From Phycisphaerae bacterium (GTDB lineage Bacteria > Planctomycetota > Phycisphaerae > UBA1845): a DNA stretch of 37,900 nt. The translations under genes were made by a program, and so were the position numbers. Location of the stretch: contig JAJDDX010000490.1 in NCBI GenBank assembly GCA_029260055.1, forward strand, positions 1 through 37,900, written 5' to 3'. The notes beneath the pieces were generated by a model. That model was not told where the DNA came from. It did not search any database and worked only from the letters and a program-made list of their open reading frames with translations. Within the stretch, counting starts at the first letter, position 1. Each line of letters starts with the position of its first letter. Positions 1 to 8,368 of the stretch are shown here, one piece after another.

Positions 1-669
1 ATAGCTCGCACGGCCATGATCTTCTTCTACGACAAGCTCGAGCCCGGCCGGCACTACGGTTTTCGCCATGCGTGGAATCTAAACCTGTCCGTCGATCGGG
101 AGCTAATCGACAACCTCGAGGGTCCATTCGCTTCTAAGCTAAGGCCCTTTATGTACGAGGATATCGAGTCGGCATATCGGTTGATGGAAGGCAACCCGCG
201 CGTGTGTTACCAGCCGGCCGCCCGGGCCGTTCATAACCATCGCCATAACCTCCCGGCCTACTGGCAGCGCGAAGCCATGCTGGGCGTGATGGCTCCGCAG
301 CTCTTTTCCGTCAACCCGCAATGCTTCCGCGCCGTCTTTCACGGCGATCTGGACGATTTGATCCGCCAAGCCCGTCAGGCATTGCCGCTGGATATCCCGG
401 ACGGGCGGCGTCTGCTCGGACAACTGCGTTTGCTCGCGGGGCGACCCTGGACCGACGCCGGCACGGACCTCGATACATTCTACTTAGCCCACCTTCCGCT
501 GAAGCGGCGGGCGTTCCGCGTTGGCCTGCTGGCCGCCGTAGACCGGCCCGATACACCGTGGCAGGCGCGTGTCGAACTGCCGGCTGCGGCTCTCGCGGCC
601 GACGAGGTCTTTCAGGCCTGCAAGCCGCCATCTACTCCCGCTGCCAAGCTCGAGCCGCAGACGGCCTGA
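1..669 (+). CDS. Glycosyltransferase family 2-like protein, C-terminal part (5' end outside window)
   Basis: The reading frame is open from base 1, so the ATG at 16 is probably internal and the gene begins upstream. What is visible resembles the C-terminal half of a GT2-type glycosyltransferase: an FRHAWNLNLSV segment, then PFMYEDIESAYRL (the acidic ED pair typical of the catalytic-base region), then an HNHRH motif followed by YWQREAMLG, as in sugar transferases of surface-glycan loci. The last ~100 residues are a helical tail with no recognised motif. There is a 142-bp gap to the next gene, which is on the same strand. The GT2 assignment rests on motif order only; donor and acceptor cannot be told. 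Its place at the edge of a nonulosonate cluster suggests it builds the same cell-surface polymer. Confidence 0.7.
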   Translation: MARTAMIFFYDKLEPGRHYGFRHAWNLNLSVDRELIDNLEGPFASKLRPFMYEDIESAYRLMEGNPRVCYQPAARAVHNHRHNLPAYWQREAMLGVMAPQLFSVNPQCFRAVFHGDLDDLIRQARQALPLDIPDGRRLLGQLRLLAGRPWTDAGTDLDTFYLAHLPLKRRAFRVGLLAAVDRPDTPWQARVELPAAALAADEVFQACKPPSTPAAKLEPQTA

Positions 670-798
670 TCACGCAGATGCGCCCGCTTACGGGCCTTCT
701 GAGCCCGATCCCTGGACCAAATCCGCTCATATTCCGATAGAAACTGAGATTACGAAGCGTTTTCGCTGATTCTGGCTGTGCATCCGCGCGCAGCGCTT

Positions 799-803
799 GA
801 GGA
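799..803 (+). promoter_or_regulatory. Shine-Dalgarno that decides the start of the radical SAM gene
   Basis: GAGGA lies 8 bases before the TTG at 812. The other in-frame TTG (797) starts before this motif and has no purine-rich stretch upstream, so translation most likely begins at 812. Confidence 0.55.
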
Positions 804-811
804 ATAGTGCG

Positions 812-1774
812 TTGGCTGATATCCCCGACTTTCCAACCCACTTGCAGATACAGACGACCAGCGCCTGCGGTGCGGCCTGTTCCATCTGCCCGCATCCCGT
901 CGAGTCCCCGAAGTGGTCCAACGGCCTGATGAGCGACCCGCTGTTCGACCGCATCGTGGATCAGTTGCGCGGCCGAGATGTACGGTACATCAGCCCCTAC
1001 CTGATGGCCGACCCGCTGTCGGACAGGAAGATCTTCGACCGCATCGCCACGCTGCACGCCGCGGCCCCCGACGCCCATGTCGAAGTCAGTACGACGGGCA
1101 AGTACCTCGCGCCGGGTCTTGCGGATCGGCTGTTGTCGGCGCCGCTTAGCGAGTTGCGGATCAGTAGTCACGGCATCACCGCCGAGGAATACGCCCGGAC
1201 CATGCCGGGCGTCGACTTCGACAAGGCGATGGCCCACATCCGAGGCTTCATCGAGCGTTGGCAACAGCAGCAGCCCTATCCGCTTTCGGTGGTGTGCCTG
1301 TGGGGTCTGTTTCCCGCCGAGCGCGAACGGCGAATCGAGGCCTTCTGGAAGGAGCTTGGTGTCGAGTTGAGCAAATGGCGGGTGAATTCGCGAGCAGATC
1401 AGGTCGACCTGACGGTCCTCGGCGAAACCAGCCCCGATCCGACCCCCTACGCCGAAGGGCGCCGCGAACCGCCCTACCGCTGCCGTTTTGACCGAGATAC
1501 GCAATGGATGCACATCCTCAGCGATGGCCGCGTGGCGCTTTGCTGCATGGATTACGGCCAAGAGGTCATCCTCGGGGACCTACGAACGAAGACCATCGAG
1601 GACATTTGGACGAGCGACGCCTATCGCCGCGTGCGAGACCAAGTTCGTGGCGATGCCGCAACTCGGCCGGACTTCCTCTGCAACCGTTGTGATTGGCACG
1701 TCAGCGAATCCGTCCATGAGCGTGCCATCCTGGCGGCCGCTGACGAGCAAAACGAACTTGTGCCGGTGAAGTGA
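812..1774 (+). CDS. Radical SAM / SPASM-domain protein
   Basis: The 320-residue protein (TTG start chosen from the Shine-Dalgarno at 799-803) carries the radical SAM cluster motif CxxxCxxC at Cys19, Cys23 and Cys26, so it should bind a [4Fe-4S] cluster and cleave S-adenosylmethionine. The C-terminal third has the SPASM/Twitch-like pattern: an ILSDGRVALCC stretch, then GDLRTKTIEDIW, then a paired-Cys FLCNRC segment. Such proteins modify peptides or act in carbohydrate loci; no short precursor peptide is visible beside it, so a glycan-related reaction is more likely. It is followed after 45 bp by the capsule-type glycosyltransferase. The family is firm; the substrate is unknown. Confidence 0.85.
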   Translation: MADIPDFPTHLQIQTTSACGAACSICPHPVESPKWSNGLMSDPLFDRIVDQLRGRDVRYISPYLMADPLSDRKIFDRIATLHAAAPDAHVEVSTTGKYLAPGLADRLLSAPLSELRISSHGITAEEYARTMPGVDFDKAMAHIRGFIERWQQQQPYPLSVVCLWGLFPAERERRIEAFWKELGVELSKWRVNSRADQVDLTVLGETSPDPTPYAEGRREPPYRCRFDRDTQWMHILSDGRVALCCMDYGQEVILGDLRTKTIEDIWTSDAYRRVRDQVRGDAATRPDFLCNRCDWHVSESVHERAILAAADEQNELVPVK

Positions 1775-1819
1775 AAGGCAACGGAGTCTGAACTGACCGA
1801 CGAAGAGAACCGAACCGAC

Positions 1820-3460
1820 ATGACAACAGACACTCATTCTTCGCAGATACTGAAAGGCCCCGTTTTCGCCGATCGGCTGGCCGACGTGTGCCGAGCTGGG
1901 CTTCCTACTGTCGAGCCGCTCGACGGGCTGCGATACGCTAACATCCTCATTCCGCATCTGGTCGGCGGCGAATTGCCGTTCGCGTTACACGGCGTCGTGG
2001 GTCAAGCCCTCCGCATGCGCGGCGCCCAGGTCACCGCCTTAGTCTGCGACAGCATTTTGCCCGCCTGCGTGTCCCGTAAGGTGGACCACTACGAAAGCGC
2101 CTGCACGCGATGGTGCCACAGCAACGCGGAGCCCTTCGCACAGGCGATGGGACTGCCATGCCGTCTTCACAGCGAGTTCATCACGGAGGCGGAAATCGCC
2201 AGATGCGACCGGCTCGCCGAGTCCGCCGCCGAAGACGAGCTGGCCATCTTCAGTACCGACGGCATCGACTACGGACACCTGATCGTTCAGTCGGTGGAGA
2301 GTTTCTTCCGCGTCGGGAAGTACGATCCAACTGACGCCGAGATGGTCGCCAAGGCGCGCGACTTCCTGCGCAGCGCCCTCTACGTCACGATCATCGCAGA
2401 ACGAGCGTTCGACGAATTGCACGTCGACAAGGTGCTCACCGACTGCGGCCAGCAGGTCGAGTGGGGTGTCTTTAGAGCCGTGGCGAATAAACGCGGGATC
2501 CCGGTCGACGTGATCAACGTCGGCCTGAGGGGAAACGCGCTCAAGCTCGAGACGGACCGCCCCGGCGAACCGACACGGCAGGTGCCCGGTTGGGAAGTCT
2601 GGCGGGATCAGCCGCTGAACGACGAACAGAACGCGGCCCTTGATCAGTACCTCCACCGCCGAGAGAAGGTGCCCTACGAATTCAAGGACGAGAAGTGGCA
2701 GGGACGCATTAGCGATAAAGACGAGGTACGCCGCTTGATCGGACTGCCCGACGCTCCGTCCGGCAAGGTCTTCGCCATGTTCCCCAACGTGGGATTCGAC
2801 GCGGGAAAGACCAAGACTCGCCCGGCCTTCGACAACGCCGCCGATTGGGTCGTCGAGACCATCAATCGCTTTGCAGAACTCCCGGATCATCACTTGATCG
2901 TCAAAGTGCATCCGGGGGAGCTTCATCGTGCCGCGCTCGACCCAGTGGTCGATCTGATCGCACGGCGGTGTGAGCCGCTACCGCCTAACGTGCATTTGAT
3001 CGGCCCCGACACCGGCATTACCGCCCACAGTGTTCTCAGGCTGGCAGATGTAGCCCTCGTCTACACGTCGACAGTGGCGGCTGAGGCGGTCGGGCTCGGC
3101 AAACCCGTGATCCTGATCGGTGGCGGGCGGCACGCTGACCACGGCGTAACGACCGACGTACACGACTCGGCGGAATACTTTGGACTGCTCGATGACCTCG
3201 CGGCCGACCGACGGACGCTCGATTCACCCGGAGATCTCGGTCGCCGTTATGCCTACGCGGTCTTCTTCCGAGCGGACATCCCCATCGGGCACTTCCGAAT
3301 GCTCGATATTTACGTGGCTGATATGACGATCGACAGCCTTGCCGACGTGGCACCCGGACGGGATCGTTACATCGATTCCTTATGCCGTGGCGTACTGCTC
3401 GACGAGCCGTTTGAGAATCCGGACGCCCTCCACCCTGCCGCGGAGACCGCCGCACGATGA
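1820..3460 (+). CDS. Capsule/surface-polysaccharide glycosyltransferase-like protein (GT-B type)
   Basis: The 546-residue protein has an N-terminal half resembling the acceptor domain of capsule polysaccharide transferases. Its C-terminal half contains HLIVKVHPGE (about residues 355-364) and VHLIGPDTGITAHSVLRLAD (391-410), followed by ALVYTSTVAAEAVGLGKPVI. This Ser/Thr-rich loop plus E-A-x-x-x-G-K-P is the nucleotide-sugar site seen in Kps/Kdo-type and related GT-B enzymes. No signal peptide or membrane segment is evident, so it is probably cytosolic or peripheral. The gene ends in an ATGA overlap with the FkbM methyltransferase, implying co-translation. In this locus it is a candidate to transfer the CMP-sugar made by the downstream genes; that link is inference. 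Confidence 0.75.
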   Translation: MTTDTHSSQILKGPVFADRLADVCRAGLPTVEPLDGLRYANILIPHLVGGELPFALHGVVGQALRMRGAQVTALVCDSILPACVSRKVDHYESACTRWCHSNAEPFAQAMGLPCRLHSEFITEAEIARCDRLAESAAEDELAIFSTDGIDYGHLIVQSVESFFRVGKYDPTDAEMVAKARDFLRSALYVTIIAERAFDELHVDKVLTDCGQQVEWGVFRAVANKRGIPVDVINVGLRGNALKLETDRPGEPTRQVPGWEVWRDQPLNDEQNAALDQYLHRREKVPYEFKDEKWQGRISDKDEVRRLIGLPDAPSGKVFAMFPNVGFDAGKTKTRPAFDNAADWVVETINRFAELPDHHLIVKVHPGELHRAALDPVVDLIARRCEPLPPNVHLIGPDTGITAHSVLRLADVALVYTSTVAAEAVGLGKPVILIGGGRHADHGVTTDVHDSAEYFGLLDDLAADRRTLDSPGDLGRRYAYAVFFRADIPIGHFRMLDIYVADMTIDSLADVAPGRDRYIDSLCRGVLLDEPFENPDALHPAAETAAR

Positions 3461-4233
3461 CCGCCCACACAACACCGATCCCCCACTATCAGAAGGCGAT
3501 GGCGGCACATGGTGATCTGCCCGCGATGTCGGATGATGCGTACGTCGACCGCTTGCGTGCCCAGCAGCGAGCGATCGTGGAGTGTATCGACCGTGACCTC
3601 TGGGCCGATTCCACTTCGTGCGAGACCTTCACGGAGCTCTTCATCGAGAAGGCGACCACCTGCAAACTGTTCGTTGACGTGGGTGCCGAGGCCGGCTTCT
3701 ACACCTACCTGGCCCTTAAGCATATGCCGCGCTATGGCAGGATCATCGCGATTGAACCCGACCCCATCCGCTGCGCCCTGCTGCGCGAACTGTTCGCGCC
3801 GCACGCCCACATCGAGGTCCTCGAATTGGCAATCGCCAGTGCCACCGGAGCCGTAGAACTCGTCAAGCCGCGCGGGTGCTCAGCCACTCTCGCGCCGGTG
3901 GATGGTGAGAGCTTCACGGTTCCGGCCGCCGCCCTCGACGAGTTGCTGGGCGATCGCGAGGTCGATCTCATCAAGATGGACATCGAGGGGGCCGAGGCGG
4001 CGGCGTTCGACGGCATGCAGCGGATTCTGGCTCGCCGCCGGACGGAGGTGTTCCTCGAGTACCACCCCTGGATCGACACTATCACGCCCGGAGGCGTCGA
4101 CATGATGCATCAGATGCTCGCCGACGCTGCCTACCACATCTACCGAACCGACACTGGACGACCTGAGCGCGTCGAAAAGCTCGGCGGACGGGCCTACCTG
4201 GTGCCCGCGGCACGGGATGCGCTCCAGGCCTGA
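3457..4233 (+). CDS. FkbM family SAM-dependent methyltransferase
   Basis: The 258-residue protein overlaps the preceding stop by ATGA. The SAM-binding motif I is LFVDVGAEAGFYT (around residues 72-84), motif II is IIAIEPDP, and the FkbM hallmark DLIKMDIEGAEAAAFDGM follows, with FLEYHPW near the end of the fold. FkbM enzymes O-methylate sugars or polyketides, so this one probably methylates a hydroxyl on the surface glycan. A 189-bp gap follows it, the longest inside the cluster, so a new transcript could begin there. Family membership is confident; the methylated position is not predictable. Confidence 0.88.
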   Translation: MTAHTTPIPHYQKAMAAHGDLPAMSDDAYVDRLRAQQRAIVECIDRDLWADSTSCETFTELFIEKATTCKLFVDVGAEAGFYTYLALKHMPRYGRIIAIEPDPIRCALLRELFAPHAHIEVLELAIASATGAVELVKPRGCSATLAPVDGESFTVPAAALDELLGDREVDLIKMDIEGAEAAAFDGMQRILARRRTEVFLEYHPWIDTITPGGVDMMHQMLADAAYHIYRTDTGRPERVEKLGGRAYLVPAARDALQA

Positions 4234-4422
4234 ACCCCCCTTCCAGCATCGCGAACCAGCCTGACACCCCCTTCAGCCCCCGTTTTGTTTACAGATCCCC
4301 CATTTGACAGGCCGATAACAAACTAGGCGGACCGAACTCGCAAACGCGACTCGGCCACCGATTGGAGATCGTGCGCTCAGCGTCGGCCCACTCCGGGCGG
4401 ACGACAGGGAGGAGTTTGGACC

Positions 4423-5151
4423 ATGACGGCTGGAGCGGTAATACTGGCACGGATGTCGTCGAGGCGACTGCCGGGCAAGGTGCTGCGCCCGCTGGACGGC
4501 AGGCCGCTGATTGACCACGTCATCGACCGCGCCCGCCGAATCCCTTCCGCCCCGCGCCCCGTGGTCGCCACCTCGGACGACGCCGGCGATGATCGCCTGG
4601 CCGCCCACTGCCATTCGCGAGGCGTGAGCGTGTTTCGCGGCTCGCTGGACAACGTGGCCAAGCGCGTCCGCGACTGCGCCGAGACCCACGGGTGGGATTA
4701 CTTCGCCCGCATCAACGCCGACAGCCCGTTCCTGGATCCGCACTTAATCGAGCAGGGATTCCGGCGTGCGATCGATGACCGGCTGGACTTCGTCACCAAT
4801 CTTCAGCCTCGCACCTATCCGTACGGCATGAGCGTGGAGGTCTTCTCGACCGAGGCGTATCAGCGTGCGTTTGACCAAATGAGTAAGCCCGAAGACTGTG
4901 AGCACGTCAGCACGCTGTTCTACCGAAACTTGCACGCGTTCCGCTACGCGAACCTCGCCTGCCCCGACGCGCACGACACTGACGTGCATCTGACGGTAGA
5001 CAACGAGGCGGATTTCGCCCGTGCGGAGACCTTGATCCACCATCTCGGCGACGGGTACGTCCGTGCGCCGCTAGACCGAATCGTGACCGCCTACCGAACG
5101 TCCGTCGGAGACGACGAGGCGACACCCGTGACCGCTGTCAGCCAGACCTGA
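4423..5151 (+). CDS. SpsF-like cytidylyltransferase (CMP-sugar synthesis)
   Basis: The 242-residue protein opens with AVILARMSSRRLPGKVLRPL, the nucleotide-binding signature of the CMP-Kdo/CMP-NeuAc synthetase superfamily. The RINADSPFLDP segment (about residues 97-107) holds metal-binding acidic residues. Overall it looks most like SpsF (spore-coat polysaccharide protein) rather than classic NeuA or PseF. In this locus it would activate the NeuB product with CTP to a CMP-nonulosonate. A strong GGGAGGAG (4407-4414) precedes the ATG by 8 bases. Its 3' end is 12 bp from the pyruvyl transferase gene. The superfamily is sure; the exact sugar is inferred from neighbours. Confidence 0.82.
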   Translation: MTAGAVILARMSSRRLPGKVLRPLDGRPLIDHVIDRARRIPSAPRPVVATSDDAGDDRLAAHCHSRGVSVFRGSLDNVAKRVRDCAETHGWDYFARINADSPFLDPHLIEQGFRRAIDDRLDFVTNLQPRTYPYGMSVEVFSTEAYQRAFDQMSKPEDCEHVSTLFYRNLHAFRYANLACPDAHDTDVHLTVDNEADFARAETLIHHLGDGYVRAPLDRIVTAYRTSVGDDEATPVTAVSQT

Positions 5152-5163
5152 GAGGATCGCTCG

Positions 5164-6270
5164 ATGGTGAACATCTTCTGCATTCGGCCTCGAGGGTTCA
5201 ACATCGGCAACGATGTGATCTACCAGGGCACGCTTGGATTCCTGCAGCGTGCGTTCGGTTCACAGGTGAACGTCATCTCGCTGCCCGCGACCTCGCGCTA
5301 CGAAAGCCAGAGCAAAGCGGGGCTGACGCCACGAACGATCCACGAGATCAATCGTTACGGCCACGGCGTGGTCGTCGGCGGCGGGAACCTCTACGAGAAC
5401 GGCGAACTCGAAGTGGATCCCGGGGCGCTCGACGCCCTGCAGGTCCCGCTGCTCCTGTTCAGCCTGGGCTGGGGCAGAATCTACGACCGCCGCTACGAAC
5501 TCGTCCCGCGCACCGACGCGATGAGCCGCGACACGGTCCGTCTACTGGATGACAGGGCTTCCTATTCGCTCGCTCGCGACGAATCGACGGCCGACCACCT
5601 ACGTTCGCTCGGCTGCACCAAGGTGCGGGTCGGGGGCTGCCCCACGCTGTTCCTGGACCACGTCTTATCGCGGATACCCACGTTCGACGAGGCACCGGAA
5701 GTGCTCGTATCGGTCCGCACGCCCGAGTTGATGAACATCCCCCTGCCGGATCAAGCCCGCGTTCGGGCCGACACACTGACCATGCTCGACCTGCTGCGCA
5801 GCCGCGGTTACCGCGACATCAAGATGTTGGCCCACGACCACCGCGATCTGCCGTTCGCCGCCTCGTTTAACGGCATGGAGTACCTCTACACCGATGACGC
5901 GTTCACCTACTTGGGCTGGCTGCGGTCGTGCCGGCTCAGCATCGGCTATCGACTGCACGCGGCCTTGCCCTGCTTGTCGTTCGGAAGTCCGGCGATCTCG
6001 ATCAGTTACGACGAACGAGCCACGAGCTTGTTGGACACGATCGGTTTCGGCGCGTGGGACATCAACATGATCACGAATCGGGACGTCGGCGAACAACTGA
6101 GCGACCGACTCGATCGGTTGGACGAGCTGCCCCGGTTGCGTCAGGAAGCTCGGCCCCTGTGGTTAGCGCAAGAGCAAACGATGACCGACGCGTTTTCGAA
6201 CTTCGCACGCGACGCATCCGCCTTGGCACCGGAAATCGAAACGCCTTGCCTTCAAGGAGCGCACGCATGA
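5164..6270 (+). CDS. Polysaccharide pyruvyl transferase family protein
   Basis: The 368-residue protein has the features of the WcaK/CsaB family: an N-terminal GFNIGNDVIYQGTLGFL, a GGGNLYENGE glycine-rich loop, the repeated SLARDEST and GGCPTLFLD segments, and a C-terminal GYRLHAALPCLSFGSPAISI (roughly residues 260-280) that contains the conserved RLHA. Family members move a pyruvyl ketal from phosphoenolpyruvate onto a glycan, or act as glycosyltransferase-fold enzymes of related chemistry. The start ATG has a GAGAGGA just upstream, and the stop overlaps the NeuB start (ATGA at 6267-6270). The clear reading is a surface-glycan decorating enzyme; pyruvylation itself is not proven by sequence. 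Confidence 0.85.
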   Translation: MVNIFCIRPRGFNIGNDVIYQGTLGFLQRAFGSQVNVISLPATSRYESQSKAGLTPRTIHEINRYGHGVVVGGGNLYENGELEVDPGALDALQVPLLLFSLGWGRIYDRRYELVPRTDAMSRDTVRLLDDRASYSLARDESTADHLRSLGCTKVRVGGCPTLFLDHVLSRIPTFDEAPEVLVSVRTPELMNIPLPDQARVRADTLTMLDLLRSRGYRDIKMLAHDHRDLPFAASFNGMEYLYTDDAFTYLGWLRSCRLSIGYRLHAALPCLSFGSPAISISYDERATSLLDTIGFGAWDINMITNRDVGEQLSDRLDRLDELPRLRQEARPLWLAQEQTMTDAFSNFARDASALAPEIETPCLQGAHA

Positions 6271-7316
6271 GGTCCACAGGTCTCCATCTGATTGCCGAGG
6301 CCGGCACGAACCACAACCGGTGCGTCGCCACGGGAAAGAAGCTGATCGACGTCGGTCGAGCGGCCGGGGCCGACTCGGTCAAATTCCAGATGATCTGGCC
6401 GGAAGGACTCTATCTTCCCAAGTTCTACGCGGACGGCGTGTACAGCGAGTCCGAGGTGTTCGCTCAGCGAGCGGAAGGAGCGCTGTCGCCGGACGAGTTT
6501 CGAGAACTGGCTGCGCACTGCCGAGCCACCGGCATCGCCTTCAGCAGTTCGGTTTTCGATCGGACGGGCATTGCCCTCCTCGACGAGTTGGACGTGGAGT
6601 ACATCAAGATCGCCTCGTGCGACCTGAATAACTCGCCTTTGATCTGTGCGGCCGCGGAAACGGGCCGGCGGATCATTCTCTCGACGGGCATGTCAGCGCT
6701 AAAGGAAATCGAGCAGGCTGTCATGGACGTGCGAGCGACGGGAAACGACAACGTCGTGCTGATGCACTGTGTGTCGGTCTACCCCGCCCCGACTGAGCGG
6801 ATGAACCTCGGCTTCATCGACACGCTCAGGTCGAAGTTCGACTTCGAGGTCGGCCTCTCCGACCACACAGAGAGCCGCATCGCAGCCGCCATCGCGGTGT
6901 CCAAGGGCGTGACCTGGATCGAAAAGCACATCACGCTCGACCGCGCGTCGTCGGGGTTCGACCACGCCTACGCGATGGAGCCGGAATCGTTCGCTCAATA
7001 TGTCCGGGATGTTCGAGTCGCCGAAGAGGCTTGCACTTCGCCCCGGGACAAGGTGTTGCCCGAGGAGGCGACCGTTCGTCAGCGGGCACGGCGATCGCTG
7101 TATGCGTCTCGCGATATTGAAGCCGGCGAGACGATTCGAGAACAGGATGTATTGGTCGTGCGCCCGGAGGGCCCGCTTCGACCCAACGACCTGCCTCAGG
7201 TGCTCGGCTGCGCGGCGAGGCGGACCATACACCAGTATGAGGCTTTGCGGTGGGACGCGCTCGAGGCGGCCGCGAAGTCGTGCGCAGACACTCTTGCCAC
7301 GGAAACGGTCGGATGA
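6267..7316 (+). CDS. NeuB-family nonulosonate (sialic/pseudaminic/legionaminic acid) synthase
   Basis: The frame is open back to 5928, but family alignment and the ATGA overlap with the previous stop place the start at 6267, giving 349 residues. The N-terminal TIM barrel shows HLIAEAGTNHN, then ADSVKFQMIWPEGL, then EYIKIASCDLNN, then RRIILSTGMS and the metal/PEP-site GLSDHTES. The C-terminal ~65 residues are an SAF antifreeze-like domain (RSLYASRDIEAGETI...). The enzyme condenses phosphoenolpyruvate with an N-acetylated hexosamine to make a nine-carbon acid. With PseG next to it, the substrate is more likely a 2,4-diacetamido-trideoxyhexose (PseI/LegI-type) than ManNAc. Family very sure, substrate inferred. 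Confidence 0.93.
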   Translation: MRSTGLHLIAEAGTNHNRCVATGKKLIDVGRAAGADSVKFQMIWPEGLYLPKFYADGVYSESEVFAQRAEGALSPDEFRELAAHCRATGIAFSSSVFDRTGIALLDELDVEYIKIASCDLNNSPLICAAAETGRRIILSTGMSALKEIEQAVMDVRATGNDNVVLMHCVSVYPAPTERMNLGFIDTLRSKFDFEVGLSDHTESRIAAAIAVSKGVTWIEKHITLDRASSGFDHAYAMEPESFAQYVRDVRVAEEACTSPRDKVLPEEATVRQRARRSLYASRDIEAGETIREQDVLVVRPEGPLRPNDLPQVLGCAARRTIHQYEALRWDALEAAAKSCADTLATETVG

Positions 7317-8368
7317 CGCGTGTGGTCTTCATCTGTCGCGGCTCCGCGTCTATCGGACTCGGTCACGTCATGCGCTGCCGGACGATCGCCACGGAGATGA
7401 TGGCGTCAGCCGACGTACACGTGATCACCCTCGGCGACGCGACCGTTTGCGCCCACTTGCTCAGTCCGGTCGTACCGTTGACGCATGCCCACAGCGATCA
7501 CGAGGCTCAACGTATCGCCGGCAGGATGCACGCCGGCGTCGTGGCCTTCGATATGCTCGAATTCGATCGGGCGGCATTCGAGGGCATCAAGCGAACGGCG
7601 ACCACCGTGTGCTTGTCTCCGATCTTCAACTTGCTCGATCGGGTCGACCTCGCTTTCACCCGTGCAGCCTCCGACACGCACAGGCGCCTGATCGCAAGCG
7701 GAGGTTCGGCGGTACGCGCCGGCTGCCAATACACCACCATCAGCCCGCATTGCCGGCGCGTGGACACGAGTGACTACCGTCGCGGGTTGGCGATGGACCC
7801 TCTGGCGGTGGCAATCTCGATGGGCGGCGCTGACGCCCCCAACCTCACCTTGCGGCTACTCGAGGCCTTACGGAATGTCGATGCCGGCATGCTCTTCTGG
7901 GTGATGCTCGGGGAAGGCTACACGCACTCGTATCAGAAGCTCATTGATTGCGTGCGTGCCGATCGCCGCCACGAAATCATCCTCGCCAAGACGAACAACT
8001 CGATGTGGCGCATCCTGAGCGGCTGCAGCGTCGCTATTCTCGCCGGCGGGATCACTACGTTTGAGGCCGCGTACGCGGGCATCCCTTCGATCATCGCCCT
8101 GAGCCACGACAAAGATCGGTTCCTGATCCGTGAGTTGATCGATGGCGGCGCGTGCAAGTATGCCGGAGCGCCGTTCGAAAACGCTCTTGCCGGCATGGCG
8201 ACCTTACTCGGTCGTCTCAACCGAGACCGCGATGAACTGCTGCAGATGCACACACGCTGCAAGCGACTTCTCGACAACAAGGGCCCGCAGCGCGTGGTGC
8301 GCGAAATCCTCCAGTTCCGACGCCCGGGCGCAAAGACCAAGGAGGCCGTGCATTGCGCGTCGGTTTGA
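7313..8368 (+). CDS. pseG: PseG-like UDP-2,4-diacetamido-trideoxyhexose hydrolase
   Basis: The frame extends upstream to 7250, but the natural start is the ATG at 7313 in an ATGA overlap with neuB, giving 351 residues. The N terminus has CRGSASIGLGHVMRCRTIA, the glycine/His loop of PseG and its MurG-like GT-B fold. The C-terminal half has the AISMGGADAPNLTLRLLEAL and ILAGGITTFEAAYAGIPSII segments that bind the UDP moiety. The enzyme removes UDP from the acetamido sugar just before NeuB-type condensation. It is somewhat longer than typical PseG, with no added domain visible. Pseudaminic versus legionaminic stereochemistry cannot be decided here. Confidence 0.82.
   Translation: MTRVVFICRGSASIGLGHVMRCRTIATEMMASADVHVITLGDATVCAHLLSPVVPLTHAHSDHEAQRIAGRMHAGVVAFDMLEFDRAAFEGIKRTATTVCLSPIFNLLDRVDLAFTRAASDTHRRLIASGGSAVRAGCQYTTISPHCRRVDTSDYRRGLAMDPLAVAISMGGADAPNLTLRLLEALRNVDAGMLFWVMLGEGYTHSYQKLIDCVRADRRHEIILAKTNNSMWRILSGCSVAILAGGITTFEAAYAGIPSIIALSHDKDRFLIRELIDGGACKYAGAPFENALAGMATLLGRLNRDRDELLQMHTRCKRLLDNKGPQRVVREILQFRRPGAKTKEAVHCASV

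Noticed and set aside
632-1561. 309-codon minus-strand frame
   Set aside because: Antisense to the radical SAM gene; no motif.
2039-2926. 295-codon minus-strand frame
   Set aside because: Lies inside the capsule-type glycosyltransferase gene; no family resemblance.
5928-6266. N-terminal extension of the NeuB frame
   Set aside because: Overlaps the pyruvyl transferase in another frame; the conserved NeuB N terminus begins just after ATG 6267.
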